The translations under genes were made by a program, and so were the position numbers. The notes beneath the pieces are model-generated. The model ran no database searches and had not been told where the DNA came from. It was given only the letters and a program-made list of their open reading frames with translations. A DNA stretch of 48,619 bases from Branchiostoma floridae (taxonomy: Eukaryota; Chordata; Leptocardii; Amphioxiformes; Branchiostomatidae), in the NCBI RefSeq assembly GCF_000003815.2, contig NC_049980.1, forward strand, positions 34,359,343-34,407,961, given 5' to 3'. This document shows, piece by piece, positions 11,877 through 21,728 of the stretch (its first letter is position 1; each line of letters starts with the position of its first letter).

Positions 11877-11901
11877 ACCAATCAATCAATCAATCAATCA
11901 A
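11877..11901 (+). repeat. TCAA microsatellite before exon 2
   Basis: A short run of TCAA units lies about 20 bp upstream of the exon 2 acceptor. The same tetranucleotide separates the exon 10 copies near 21.2-21.7 kb. Confidence 0.85.
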
Positions 11902-11922
11902 TTGACCTACCAATTCTCCCAG

Positions 11923-12070
11923 TTACCAGGTGCTGTCCCAGCAGCGGGAGGAGTTGGAGCAGAAGTACCTGCACCTGCTGCAGATCGTGGAGAGCGAGAA
12001 GACGGCGAAGTGGCAGCTCATGCAGCAGTGTGAAGAGCAGAGTCTGGAGATCAGGCGGTTCAAACGGGAG
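11923..12070 (+). CDS. RASGRF: RASGRF exon 2: coiled-coil segment after PH1
   Basis: The acceptor is CTCCCAG. The first base completes AG|T (Ser), followed by 49 codons. They run from YQVLSQQREELEQKYLHLLQ to EIRRFKRE, a charged amphipathic stretch with Leu/Ile spacing typical of the short RASGRF coiled coil. The KYLHLLQIVE core is almost the same as in vertebrates. It ends in phase 0 at a consensus donor, GAG|GTGAGTAAG. In RASGRF the coiled coil works with PH1 and IQ in localisation and activation by calcium. Confidence 0.9.
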
Positions 12071-12107
12071 GTGAGTAAGGAACCAGCTTCATTCGTAAAG
12101 TAACGTA

Positions 12108-12231
12108 GCATAACATCGTAGCCTCACGTAGCGCAACATCGTGGCCTCAGGTAGCGTAACGGCAGGTGTTTGGCGAAGTGGCAGCTGATTTAGCAGCGCG
12201 AGGAGCAGAATCTAGAGATCAAACTGGAGGT
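12108..12231 (+). pseudogene. Relic copy of the 3' half of exon 2 with donor
   Basis: Bases 12172-12229 repeat the end of exon 2 (GGCGAAGTGGCAGCT..., GAGGAGCAGAATCT...), followed by GAG|GTGAGTCA. The copy carries an in-frame TAG where exon 2 reads ATG, and lacks an acceptor, so it cannot be a working exon. Just before it, 12108-12160 holds 2-3 imperfect repeats of a CGTAGCCTCACGTAGCG-like unit. Confidence 0.75.
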
Positions 12232-12537
12232 GAGTCATTGTTATCGTTCTAGGGTGGGCCGACTACTACCTCTTCACATCCAGGGGCTGAATTGCGAAGA
12301 GCTTACAATATGCGGGGCTAAATCGCAAGGGCCTGGAACTGCTGCAATTCGCCGCTACTCAGGTGACCTCAATACGATTGTCGCAAATGTTTGGAGCGAG
12401 ATGCCATTCAGCGCCACTCAGGTGACCTTAATAAGACAGTAATTGCCTCATCAGGTGTGGCCATATGACTGTAGGTTTTGATCCACGCACACCGGGAAGG
12501 ACCCCTGTTCTTTTCGATAAGTGTGATGGGATTCTCG

Positions 12538-12690
12538 AGGTGTGGCTCTCCTCAAACACTGGACCTCTATTTAACGTCCTATCCGAGGGACTGCCCTAGC
12601 CCAAGCTAGATACTCATTTTCACCTGAGTGAAAAACATCTGGACAAATCAGTGGTTTCGAAACCGTTTGCGCCACACAATGCCACTTGCA
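12538..12690 (-). mobile_element. SINE fragment (GTTAAATGGAGGTCC family), minus strand
   Basis: On the minus strand this reads as the body of the full SINE at 32611-33091, with the family block that includes GGACGTTAAATAGAGGTCC and the TTTCACTCAGGTGAAAATGAG-like region. The tRNA-like head is worn away. It lies in intron 2. Confidence 0.7.
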
Positions 12691-12888
12691 AATAACAATA
12701 ACAATATTATATTTCTTTATGTTGAATTTCGAAAATCCTTGTACTGATTAATGTATAGTAACAATGGCCTATACAAAACATAAACATTTTCCACATCCAT
12801 GATACAAGGGACCACTCTTGTTGATTGGAACGTACAATTTCAAACATCGATCAGTAGAACTAATAGCTTAGAGCGACAGGCTTTCATC

Positions 12889-13523
12889 TGCTGAGATACT
12901 GACTCTTGGATGTGTTTTCCCAGCTGAGATACTGACTCTTAGATGTATTTTACCAGATGAGATACTGACTCTTAGATGTATTTTACCAGATGAGATACTG
13001 ACTCTTGGATGTGTTTCACCACTTGATGAGATACTGACTCTTGGATGTGTTTTACCAGATGAGATACTGACTCTTGGATGTATTTTCACATATGAGATAC
13101 TGACTCTTGGATGTGTTTCACCACTTGATGAGATACTGACTCTTAGATGTATTTTACCAGATGAGATACTGACTCTTAGATGTATTTTACCAGATGAGAT
13201 ACTGACTCTTAGATGTATTTTACCAGATGAGATACTGACTCTTAGATGTATTTTACCAGATGAGATACTGACTCTTAGATGTATTTTACCAGATGAGATA
13301 CTGACTCTTAGATGTATTTTACCAGATGAGATACTGACTCTTAGATGTATTTTACCAGATGAGATACTGACTCTTAGATGTATTTTACCAGATGAGACAC
13401 TGACTCTTAGATGTATTTTACCAGATGAGACACTGACTCTTAGATGTATTTTACCAGATGAGATACTGACTCTTAGATGTATTTTACCAGATGAGATACT
13501 GACTCTTGGATGTGTTTTACCAG
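12889..13523 (+). repeat. Minisatellite on the exon 3 acceptor (33 bp, 19 units)
   Basis: The unit is GATACTGACTCTTAGATGTA followed by TTTTACCAGATGA. Each unit therefore carries a TTTTACCAG acceptor, and the last unit ends in the real exon 3 acceptor. I count 19 units; the most 5' have TTTTCCCAGCTGA, closer to the true junction CAG|CTGATC. Use of an upstream acceptor would give ATG AGA TAC TGA, an immediate stop, so only the last acceptor keeps the frame. The minus-strand reading frame here is a by-product of the 33-bp period. Confidence 0.92.
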
Positions 13524-13604
13524 CTGATCGCCCTCCGGAAGGAGCAGCAGTCGGCGGAAGGCAGCACCGAGGAGGAGAGCGACGACATCAAGAAGATTAA
13601 AAAG
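13524..13604 (+). CDS. RASGRF: RASGRF exon 3: linker between coiled coil and IQ motif
   Basis: Twenty-seven codons, phase 0 to 0, from LIALRKEQQSAEG to SDDIKKIKK. The acidic stretch followed by DIKKIKK is the conserved approach to the IQ motif in RASGRF (vertebrate [17 protein letters not shown]). The donor is AAAAAG|GTTACC, weaker than consensus. The acceptor is the terminal unit of the 19-unit minisatellite. Confidence 0.9.
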
Positions 13605-13718
13605 GTTACCGTTTGCTCCCTCTCATCACCGCTGATCACATTACGGACTACAAAGCGTGCAACCAATCAGCGGAGTAACCGTACACCACTGCTCACGTCA
13701 GAACAAACTCACTGTATG

Positions 13719-13912
13719 AGCTGGCTCGTGGTTCAAATCACGTATGCGCGGTTTGATGTATTGTGCGTAATACGGCACATTTATAAGCCTCGGAGATATA
13801 AACAAGACACCTCTGTGTATGTTATCAAGTATGGTCTCGACAAGAGCTGTTTACGACTAAGCGACCTTCTAACTTAGCTCGCGCATGCGTATTTGGAACC
13901 ACGAACTCGCTT
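13719..13912. mobile_element. MITE-like foldback A1
   Basis: Arms of about 33 bp, CTCGTGGTTCAAATCACGTA... and its inverted partner ending TTGGAACCACGAACTCGC, enclose about 130 bp. TGCGCG / GCGCATGCGT cores and a TGTATTGTGCGTAATACG block link it to the foldbacks at 14084 and 15332. Confidence 0.7.
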
Positions 13913-14083
13913 ATTCACCGCACACATAAATTCATACCTTCACCACACGAGCCTTCTCCAGAATCCGACTTCTATATCCCTTCCATGTTGATTTTAGTTA
14001 GTGCTAATTGATTTTACCCGATGTTTTACACACACGATGTGTTCATTGATGACCTCTGTGCACAGACACCCCTGCACGATAGG

Positions 14084-14230
14084 CTAGTTCACTGTTTGAA
14101 GTGCGCATGTGCTTTGTGGTGCATTTGGGGTAATATATCAATGCCTTGGCAATGCAAGGAATTATATTACTTTGGTATATTACCCAGAATGCATCACGCT
14201 GCACATGCGCACGTCAAACCGGGAACCAGC
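14084..14230. mobile_element. MITE-like foldback A2
   Basis: Inverted arms of about 55 bp: CTAGTTCACTGTTTGAAGTG at the left pairs with the right end (CACGTCAAACCGGGAACCAG). Inside are GGTAATATA/TATATTACC and a GCGCATGTGC core. No coding potential. Same family as 13719 and 15332. Confidence 0.8.
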
Positions 14231-14249
14231 TTTTGCCTGGATGTTTTGA

Positions 14250-14440
14250 AAACTTTAATCTCCAAGGAGATCCTACGGTAGCATAAGATAGTATCAAAAG
14301 CTGGCAGAGGAGTGAAGTCGGCTTAGGAGTGTGTTTCGCTATTGGGGCAAATGGACACCTCTTGGCTGACTACACTCCTTGGCCAGTTTGGTACTATCTT
14401 ATGCCATTGTAGGATCTGCTTGGAGATTAGGAAAACTTGT
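14250..14440. mobile_element. MITE-like foldback B
   Basis: Arms of about 55-60 bp: AATCTCCAAGGAGATCCTAC... pairs with ...GTAGGATCTGCTTGGAGATT, continuing through GCATAAGATAGTA / TACTATCTTATGC. It abuts foldback A2 with only about 20 bp between. No transposase is present, so it is non-autonomous. Confidence 0.85.
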
Positions 14441-15209
14441 GCGTTTGTCGCGTGTTGAGTGTTGTGTTTGGAATTCTGACCCCCTCAGGATTCACTACAC
14501 AACCATACCATTTTACCTACCAGTTGCCCCGTGCGCACGCCACAGCCAGCCCACACCGCGCCTTTGTGCCGCTTCAAACATTCTGCATGACATTTTCAGG
14601 AGTCCGATGATCAGGGTCAGGGTTCAGGTCGGTTCACGCAGGATGTGTGTAAGGTAAGACGAATCTGCGCACGCGAATGTGACGCTGTTTGCCGCATCTT
14701 CCTCCTGGTAGCGGGTAGTACCTCCAAATGTAGTGGTCTTCCGTAGAGATATCTCCTTTTTATTTTTCTTTCCTTCTCTCTTTCTCTCTTTTCTTTGTCT
14801 TCCTCTCCTTCTCAATTCGTTCTGATCTCTGAATAGACTAAGTTCAATCAGCCATTGCGTAATGCCTTGTTCTATTTTTGCCGATATGCAAGAATACATG
14901 ACACCATAGAGTAAACTCATGTATATGTATGATGATAACATATGCTAATGAGTGTTTGGAATGGTCATTGATTGTGTCATATTCAGGATAACGTTATCGC
15001 AATGGTCAAAAGTGCTCAAGGTAGCGTCTGACGACGAAGGTTCCCATTTGCTCTAAAAACTCGCACTCTAAATCTCTCTCCAACTACAACCTCGCCGCAA
15101 CACAGTCGTAAGCACTTTCAGGAATGTTGATAGAAAAAAAGGTATCCCTATTGAGTTCTCAAGAAAGCGCCATAGTGATATGAACGCCCCCTGCCGATTT
15201 TCTCCATAG

Positions 15210-15314
15210 GTTCAGAGCTTTCTGAGAGGCTGGTTGTGTCGTCGGCGATGGAAGTCCATCGTGCAGGACTACATCAGGTCTCCGCACGCAGAGAGCATGC
15301 GCAAACGGAACCAG
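15210..15314 (+). CDS. RASGRF: RASGRF exon 4: IQ calmodulin-binding motif
   Basis: Thirty-five codons, phase 0 to 0, from [20 protein letters not shown] to [22 protein letters not shown] is an IQ motif (hydrophobic-Q...R G ..RRRW), the calmodulin-binding site that couples RASGRF to calcium. [15 protein letters not shown] leads straight into the DH domain. The acceptor is TCTCCATAG and the donor CAG|GTACGG. This is one of the most conserved exons of the gene. Confidence 0.93.
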
Positions 15315-15331
15315 GTACGGAGTAACCTATA

Positions 15332-15495
15332 AGCTAGTTCACGGTGTTAAGCGTGCATTTGCATTGTGATGTATTGTGCGTAATATGTTAAAGTTGATGA
15401 TTATTCAGCCCATGATTATTCTTTATTTATTGCCAAGGGAGGTAAACTTACATAATACCCACTATGCATCACGATAATCATGCGCACTCTTTTTT
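15332..15495. mobile_element. MITE-like foldback A3 (diverged)
   Basis: It begins GCTAGTTCACGGTGTTAAGC, continues TGTATTGTGCGTAATATG, and ends with an inverted GCATCACGATAATCATGCGC-like arm, matching foldbacks A1 and A2. Arms are more worn. Confidence 0.6.
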
Positions 15496-15792
15496 TTTAA
15501 ATCATACACATGCAAAAATGGCAATGGATATACTCCGGAATAGACAGGAGTCTTGTACAGTTAAATTGGTGGGGAAATCTCCGCGGGGAAATCTGACCTG
15601 TTCTACCTCGCACTACAGCTAGGTGTCGCTGCTGCAATGTGTAGAATGCGGTCGCAAACGTAACTCGTTTTGTACCCCCATCATCATGACTTTGTGTGTC
15701 CCATAGAGAACTTTGTTATTCAGTGCTTGGTGAAACCAGTCACAAACGATGATGTTCTCGAATGTAGCTTCATCTTTGAAGGTAATTAACAT

Positions 15793-16063
15793 TCAAAACT
15801 TTATAACCGTACACAAAATGAAGCACTTACTAACAAACTTTCGATCAGTCCCTGATCCTTTTCAAGTTGAAATGACACAAGGACTATGCCACATATCCAG
15901 ACCGGAAGAGTGACGTCAGGAAAGGGTCAAAGGGATTGGAAGTCGGTATCGGCCCCCGTCTCGGGTGTGTGCTTTGGGTCATTACAAATTAAAAAGGATC
16001 AGAGCACTGATCGAAAGGTTGTTGGTAAGCGCTTTATTTTTGTGTATGGTTCTTAAGTTTCTG
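15793..16063. mobile_element. MITE-like element C with ~68-bp terminal inverted repeats
   Basis: The left arm (ACAAACTTTCGATCAGTCCC, then TGATCCTTTT) is inverted at the right (AAAAAGGATCAGAGCACTGA, then TCGAAAGGTTGTTGG). The middle carries GTGACGTCAGGAAAGGGTC. A second copy with the left arm and middle lies at 40310-40500. The right arm ends about 30 bp before exon 5. Confidence 0.8.
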
Positions 16064-16091
16064 TTTTTGATGTTATTTGCATTTTTGTCAG

Positions 16092-16240
16092 ATCGTCTTC
16101 ACCATGGTGGAATGTGAGGAGGAATACGTCACACAACTGTCCACGCTGGTCACGTGTTTCCTGCGCCCGCTGAAGATGTCCGCCAGCTCGAAGAAACCGC
16201 CCATTACCCATGAAGACGTCAACTCCATTTTCTTGAACAG
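16092..16240 (+). CDS. RASGRF: RASGRF exon 5: first part of the DH (RhoGEF) domain; GC donor
   Basis: Forty-nine codons plus two bases. The exon encodes [20 protein letters not shown], then [20 protein letters not shown] and VNSIFLN, the first conserved block of the RASGRF DH domain (E.EYV..L...V..FL.PL). The DH domain catalyses GDP release from Rac/Rho GTPases. Phase and homology require the exon to end AACAG|GCAAGG, a GC-AG intron. The split codon AG|C then gives the conserved Ser in FLNSETIMF. The nearest GT (GCAAG|GTCTTG) would throw the next exon out of frame. Confidence 0.88.
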
Positions 16241-16706
16241 GCAAGGTCTTGCTTATTGTGTTAGTGGTAAGGTGCGTTCTCACCTAACTTGCGTGAAGCT
16301 TGCGTCACTGCGGGGTTCGAAAGATACTCAACGAATTTCAGAGATAAAGAAAAAAATCTTTCTCACCTTTTGTGTATTTTGTCTTCTTCGGTCTACTAAC
16401 TAGGATGACGCTCGGGCTACTGGTTGAACCCCTCTCTTTTGGCCACTCAACTCTAAGCATGGAGACTGATCTAAGTGAGAAACACCAGTAGGAGCTCATG
16501 GTTTTTCATAACGAAGAAAATTTATGCAATAGGAGCTCGGAATTTCTCATCAACAGGAAAATCTGCCGAAAAGAAGCTCAGAATTTGTCATCACCTAAGC
16601 AAGAAAATCTGTCCAACAGGAGCGATGTACATAATATTGCAATTTGATAACCCTTCCCTTTTGAAAAAAAATCAATTGTTTTCCATTTCATTAAATCCTC
16701 CTGCAG

Positions 16707-16786
16707 CGAAACAATCATGTTCCTGCATCAGATCTTCTACCAAGGTCTGCGGGCTAGGATGGAGAGTTGGCCCACGCTGGTGTTAG
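16707..16786 (+). CDS. RASGRF: RASGRF exon 6: DH domain, central helices
   Basis: Twenty-six codons with split codons at both ends. The exon encodes [20 protein letters not shown] then WPTLVL, matching the vertebrate [26 protein letters not shown] block. Acceptor CCTGCAG, donor TTAG|GTACGT, phase 1 out. The next exon supplies GG to give Gly, so the product reads VLGDLFD where vertebrates have VLADLFD. Confidence 0.92.
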
Positions 16787-17154
16787 GTACGTGTGTGTGG
16801 AATTTTTTTACAAACACAAACAGTATTTACCACATTATTTCATGATTCTGGTCTCATTATTCGTACAACAACGGTACGTCCCGTGTTTGTTAATGTACTC
16901 ATATAGACTAGACAGGCTTGGGAACGCCGGTGTGGCATAATTTTTATTTCTTTTTCATTTATTTCTTTTTTTTTTCTTTCTGGAATTCGTCCTTTCGTCC
17001 CAATGTACTCCCCTTCCACACAAAAATTTAAATATTCCTTTATTTATTATGACAGAGATAACAGCGATGTATATGTAGCCCACTACCTAGGGAATCCACT
17101 ATAATGTTATTTATAGTTACATGTACATTTCCAATTCTGATTTCTACACTTCAG

Positions 17155-17231
17155 GGGATTTGTTCGACATGTTACTCCCGATGCTCAGCATCTACCAGGA
17201 GTACGTGCGCAACCACCACTACAGTCTACAG
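17155..17231 (+). CDS. RASGRF: RASGRF exon 7: DH domain
   Basis: Two bases plus 25 codons: [20 protein letters not shown], then HYSLQ. It corresponds to the DH helix with the conserved IYQEFVRNHQYSLQ of vertebrates. Acceptor CTTCAG, donor CAG|GTGAGA, phase 0 out. It is spliced to exon 8 over an intron of about 0.8 kb that contains one foldback element. Confidence 0.92.
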
Positions 17232-17569
17232 GTGAGAATCGGGGAGAAACAGGTAGAAAAATATCTGAAGATCGGAAAAATTCGTGATAAATTGACAATA
17301 CTTTTCACATCGCCATCATTAAGATTTTCATAATGATAAAAAATACTAATATTTTCTCGTTAAGTATGCAAAGCAAATACTTGTTTAATAATGGCGAGAA
17401 ATTGATGACAGGAAATGAGATGGCCTCTAACGCCCTCTGGGACCTTTGACCTAAACTTCCTGTCTGTGAGCCGTATGGCTTCCTGTCACTCTTCTCTGAA
17501 AACGTGCCTACCGCATGGAAATACTGAACCATAGAAACACAGACAAACTGGTACACTAAACTCTACTAG

Positions 17570-17705
17570 ACTCCACCTGAAAAATATTAGTGATTGGCCA
17601 AATAGAGAAAACAAAACATGGGAGAAGAGTACGTCACCTCAAAAACTCCTTGGCAAGTTATTTGTCTATTTGGCCAATTTCTGATGTTTTTCCGTCGACT
17701 TGTCG
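17570..17705. mobile_element. MITE-like foldback D
   Basis: Arms of about 35-40 bp: AGTGATTGGCCAAATAGAGA on the left matches the inverted TCTATTTGGCCAATTTCTGA on the right, flanking about 55 bp. No coding content. Confidence 0.8.
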
Positions 17706-18016
17706 GGTCTGGTAGTGTTTAGAATATAATACCTCAGTGCAGGGAGATGAAATCAAAGACACCAAACACCAAACTGCCGAAGCGATGTGTAAAACGCGAC
17801 ACGACACGTATATACAAACATGTACCCATACGCGAACTATAAACACGCATCTACGTCAGACCCGGAAGGTATATTGTGTTGACGGTTTTCTCACAAAACC
17901 ACTGATATCGGAGCTATTTCGGTGATCGTGACACAGCAACAAACTGTAGCCAGTGTATCATTGCGACATTGTAAAATTGCAACATTGTAACACTGTAATA
18001 TTGTATCCATGACCAG

Positions 18017-18136
18017 GTGCTGGCCGAGTGTAAACACCAGAGTAACGTGTTTAACAACCTGCTGAAGCAGTACGAGGCAAAGCCGATCTGCGAGGGCCGG
18101 ACGCTGGAGACCTTCCTCACCTATCCTATGCACCAG
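18017..18136 (+). CDS. RASGRF: RASGRF exon 8: DH domain
   Basis: Forty codons, phase 0 to 0, from [20 protein letters not shown] to [13 protein letters not shown]. The [15 protein letters not shown] string formed with exon 9 is the DH conserved region 3 (L..L...P.QR..RY), which contacts the GTPase. Acceptor ATGACCAG, donor CACCAG|GTCAGT. Confidence 0.92.
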
Positions 18137-18939
18137 GTCAGTCTGGGGAACAGCTTTCATTGAACCTCTAGATCTTTTGACCCTGGTGATGAATGATACA
18201 CTATGAAGACAGGGCATTCAGTAAATGTATGGTAAATATAGGAGTTTCCAAGGGGCTTGAATAAGCTTATTCAGGGTTTGAGCTACACACGCGCGAGGTC
18301 AAATGTGAAGGCCCCTAACTTGTAAACAATTTTATCGTAACCATCTTAATGGATACCCAGACGTGTTTATCTCTAGGCGGCCTTGCTCAGTAAATGTGAA
18401 CAAGTTGATAGCTTACTAGAGATGCCCCTCCCCACTTTCTTGCTCACCCCAACGAGATTCGACTCTTTCCTCTCTCCGCTGTGCATTTGCCTCGCGAGAT
18501 TCACTGACGACTTTCTGTTATTACACTATCATAATGGTGCAACAAGATAAAGCTGTTGTGGTTGTGAAGCGACACCTTTCATCTTTCGTCAGAATTGCCA
18601 CAAATTTGCTGGCTATTGCTACAATCGGAGACACCTGTTTCTGCTGGTTCATTAAACGTCGTGACGAGTTTTTGCCTCACATGATTGTACATTTGAACAA
18701 GAATGTTTGTACTTTTATATCAGATTTGTTGTTATGTACACAGAAGTCGTCACAAACTGTGTGCCTAAATCTAATTTGCTATATGTAATAAAATATATAT
18801 TCTCTTATATATTCACATTGAGTGTTTTCTGGTATAACCGACTGCCAATGTTCCGATGTCACGCCAAATTTCCTCTCCGTTTTTTTTTTTTTGCACCTTT
18901 TACCAGCGCCCGTCCACGGAGTTAGCGCTTAGGCCACCT

Positions 18940-19190
18940 CCCAAAATCATCACGCTGACCGGGCTCTTGATTTAAAAACGACGACACGTATTCAACTTAC
19001 CACGAAACACGTACAGTCTAGCTCGTTGTTTTTGAGTGCAGATTCCTCGCTATTCATCACGCTGAACGAACTCTTAAATCTTGCATTAAAAAAATCACGA
19101 ATGTGCCACGAAACACGAAGACGCTAACGTTTTTTCTGGTTGTTTGCGACTAAAGATACATGTACATAATCGCGCTGAACTAATTCTTAA
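18940..19190 (+). pseudogene. Three worn tandem copies of the exon 9 acceptor region
   Basis: Relics of the start of exon 9 occur at 18945-18970, 19042-19076 and 19163-19189, spaced about 105-135 bp with the real exon as the last unit. The middle one is best: a GAGTGCAG acceptor, then ATTCCTCGCTATTCATCACG and CTGAACGAACTCTTA, one base short of an open [12 protein letters not shown] reading. CACGAAACACG-like blocks recur between the relics. The frameshift and in-frame stops mark them as non-coding. Confidence 0.7.
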
Positions 19191-19289
19191 ATATGACATG
19201 ATATATCTACTATCAAAATCTCAAACGAAGTACGTAGACCTAAGCATAAGTGTCCATACTAACGTCTTTGTGTGTGCGATCCTCCGCAG

Positions 19290-19400
19290 ATCCCCCGGTA
19301 CATCATCACGCTGAACGAGCTGCTGGCGCACACGCCGCACGACCACGTGGAGAGGAAGAGCCTGGAGTTCGCGCAGACCAAGCTGGAGGAGCTGTCACGG
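19290..19400 (+). CDS. RASGRF: RASGRF exon 9: end of DH domain
   Basis: Thirty-seven codons, phase 0 to 0, from [20 protein letters not shown] to QTKLEELSR. It completes the DH consensus (P.RY...L.ELL.HTP..H.....L..A...LEE) with the H-V-E-R turn conserved in RASGRF. The exon is GC-rich compared with its introns. Its donor, CACGG|GTAGGTCAAGG, is followed by two more copies of the GTAGGTCAAGG unit. Confidence 0.92.
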
Positions 19401-19447
19401 GTAGGTCAAGGTCATCGGTAGGTCAAGGGTCATGGGTAGGTCAAGGA
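19394..19447 (+). repeat. Short tandem repeat of the exon 9 donor (3 units)
   Basis: CGG|GTAGGTCAAGGTCAT is repeated three times at 17-18 bp spacing, the first copy being the real donor. Later units keep GTAGGTCAAG or TAGGTCAAGG. Confidence 0.8.
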
Positions 19448-19449
19448 CT

Positions 19450-21050
19450 CCGCGGTGCTGAATAACGGTTCAAGGGGTGCATTAGGTGGGGATGAGTGGC
19501 ACTAAAAATTCATAATCCTCGTGAGCTTTACTAAACCGGGTATACCTAAACCCATACATTCCTACATTTTCGCCGGAAAGCATTTCGGAATGGAATTTCA
19601 AGTGGTGCATTGGGTGGGAATGAATGGCAGTGAAAGAATCATATTCCTCATGCTCTCTCCCCATACATTTTATGCTCTTTATTTCTTCGCATATATTACA
19701 TGAATTTAAAAAAATACAGGAAATACAGGAAAGAAATACATGCAGGGGTAGGGCCTCCCCGCAGAGACTAGGTAAATGAAATAATTTAATTTTACACAAT
19801 CAAATTATTTTCATCATTACTAATCATTTCAGGAGAAAATGTCAGATATAGATAGATATCAGATATTTGTGTATTCCTTATGTACTAGTATTTTGATCAA
19901 ACGGCAATGCCTACACTCAATCCTAATTTCCCACCATCACAAAGCACTCCAGCGGCTCTGAATAACGTTTCAAGAGGCGCATTAGGTGTATATGAGTAGC
20001 ACTTAAACATCTATATTCCTCGTGATCTTTGATAAATCGGGTATACCTATTCCTAAACACATGACCTTGCATTACTACACTTTCAATATACCAAGCGTTT
20101 TGGAATAAGATCTGAAGCAGCACATTAGGAACATGGGAAAGGTGGGTACACTTATGGTTTGGACGACGAAAGTCAAAATCAGAAAAATATGCACAATTTC
20201 AAGTGAAATAAAAATGTTGAACTTTAAGATACAAAGTCAACCGTGCTCTCGATCTTTGTAATTTCTAAAAAACAACAAGTCCTAACCTTCACAAGTCTAG
20301 ACACGAGACTACAATTTTCAGTGAGGACGCTTTGGAGACCCTTTTGTAGACATCATTGTGCTCTTGTTATCATCATCAAAGGCAGCAAGGCGGCCGTAAG
20401 CGATGTGTTTATTTGTGTGCCAGCGGGCATGTACCTGGATACCTAAGTACCCGTAAGCAAAGCATTTCATGTCTATTTAAACCGGCCTGACACGACAGGA
20501 GAGCAGATCGACCGCCGTCCACATGGCACTGGATGGGCGACAAACACGCACGATTCGATTTGATATGATTTATTTTGCTGTATTGAGAGAAAAACAATCA
20601 GGGCTATCCAACAAGCCAGAGGTAATTATTCAGGGCTAGCCCTGCTGGTAATTGGACGATGCACAGTAGACCATACAAATGTTACATTGCGTTCACCGAT
20701 AATGGTTTGGTTTTACGAAGTAGGTTATACAGTTAATACAAAACAGCATTCCCATTTCAATTTCCTGTGAAAAGGAAAGGCAGGTGTACACAACTGAACT
20801 ACGTTGATTATCATATACACACCTACATATCAAATTCTGAACCCACAAATATATATAATGTATATAACTAGAATAAAACTAAATACCAAAGAGGATGGTT
20901 TATGATAAAGAGGCAGGTGGCCTATTAAATGAAAGACATGCTGAGAATTTGAGGGAGCTGTATTATTTCTTACGCCCCGTTTGTTCTGTAAAAATTGTCT
21001 GCACCCAATACAAACGCTAAACGGAGGATATTAGTCCTTATCCATTCAGG
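19450..21050. other. Intron 9
   Basis: A ~460-bp spaced direct repeat pair is visible: GTGGGGATGAGTGGCACTAA..., AAACCGGGTATACCTAAACC near 19490-19620, and again near 19960-20130. No exon seen. Confidence 0.55.
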
Positions 21051-21116
21051 GCATAATCAATCAATCAATCCATCGATCGATTGATCAATAAATGAAATCC
21101 TCCCCATGTTCCTCAG

Positions 21117-21186
21117 GTGATGCCGGACGAGGTTAGCGAGACGGAGAACATCCGGAAGTCGCTGTCCATAGAGCGCATGATCAATT

Positions 21187-21253
<67 letters not shown>

Positions 21254-21384
21254 CCGAAACCTTCCTATGTCCCTCAGGTGATGCAGGACGAAGTGAGCGA
21301 GACGGAGAACATCCGGAAGTCCCTGTCCATAGAGCGCATGATCAATTAATCAATCAATCAATCAATCAATCAATCGATCAATCG

Positions 21385-21422
<38 letters not shown>

Positions 21423-21516
21423 CCGAAACCTCCCTATGTTCCTCAGGTGATGCAGGGCGAGGTTAGCGAGACGGAGAACATCCGGAAGTCGCTGTCCATA
21501 GAGCGCATGATCAATT

Positions 21517-21567
<51 letters not shown>

Positions 21568-21728
21568 CCGAAACCTCCCCATGTTCCTTAGGTAATGCAG
21601 GACGAGGTGAGCGAGACGGAGAACATCCGGAAGTCGCTGTCCATCGAGCGCATGATCAATTAATTAATCAATCAATCAATCAATTAATCAATCAATCAAT
21701 CAAACCGAAACCTCCCTATGTCCCGCAG
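21117..21728 (+). repeat. Four truncated copies of exon 10 separated by TCAA tracts
   Basis: Copies at 21117-21182, 21278-21343, 21447-21512 and 21592-21657 each reproduce the CCTCAG-type acceptor and the first 66 bp of exon 10 ([20 protein letters not shown], then MI). They then run into ATTAATCAATCAATC microsatellite; translation hits TAA two codons later and no donor is visible. Against the complete copy I count 12 synonymous and 2 amino-acid changes (Q to P in the first, D to G in the third). Confidence 0.92.
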
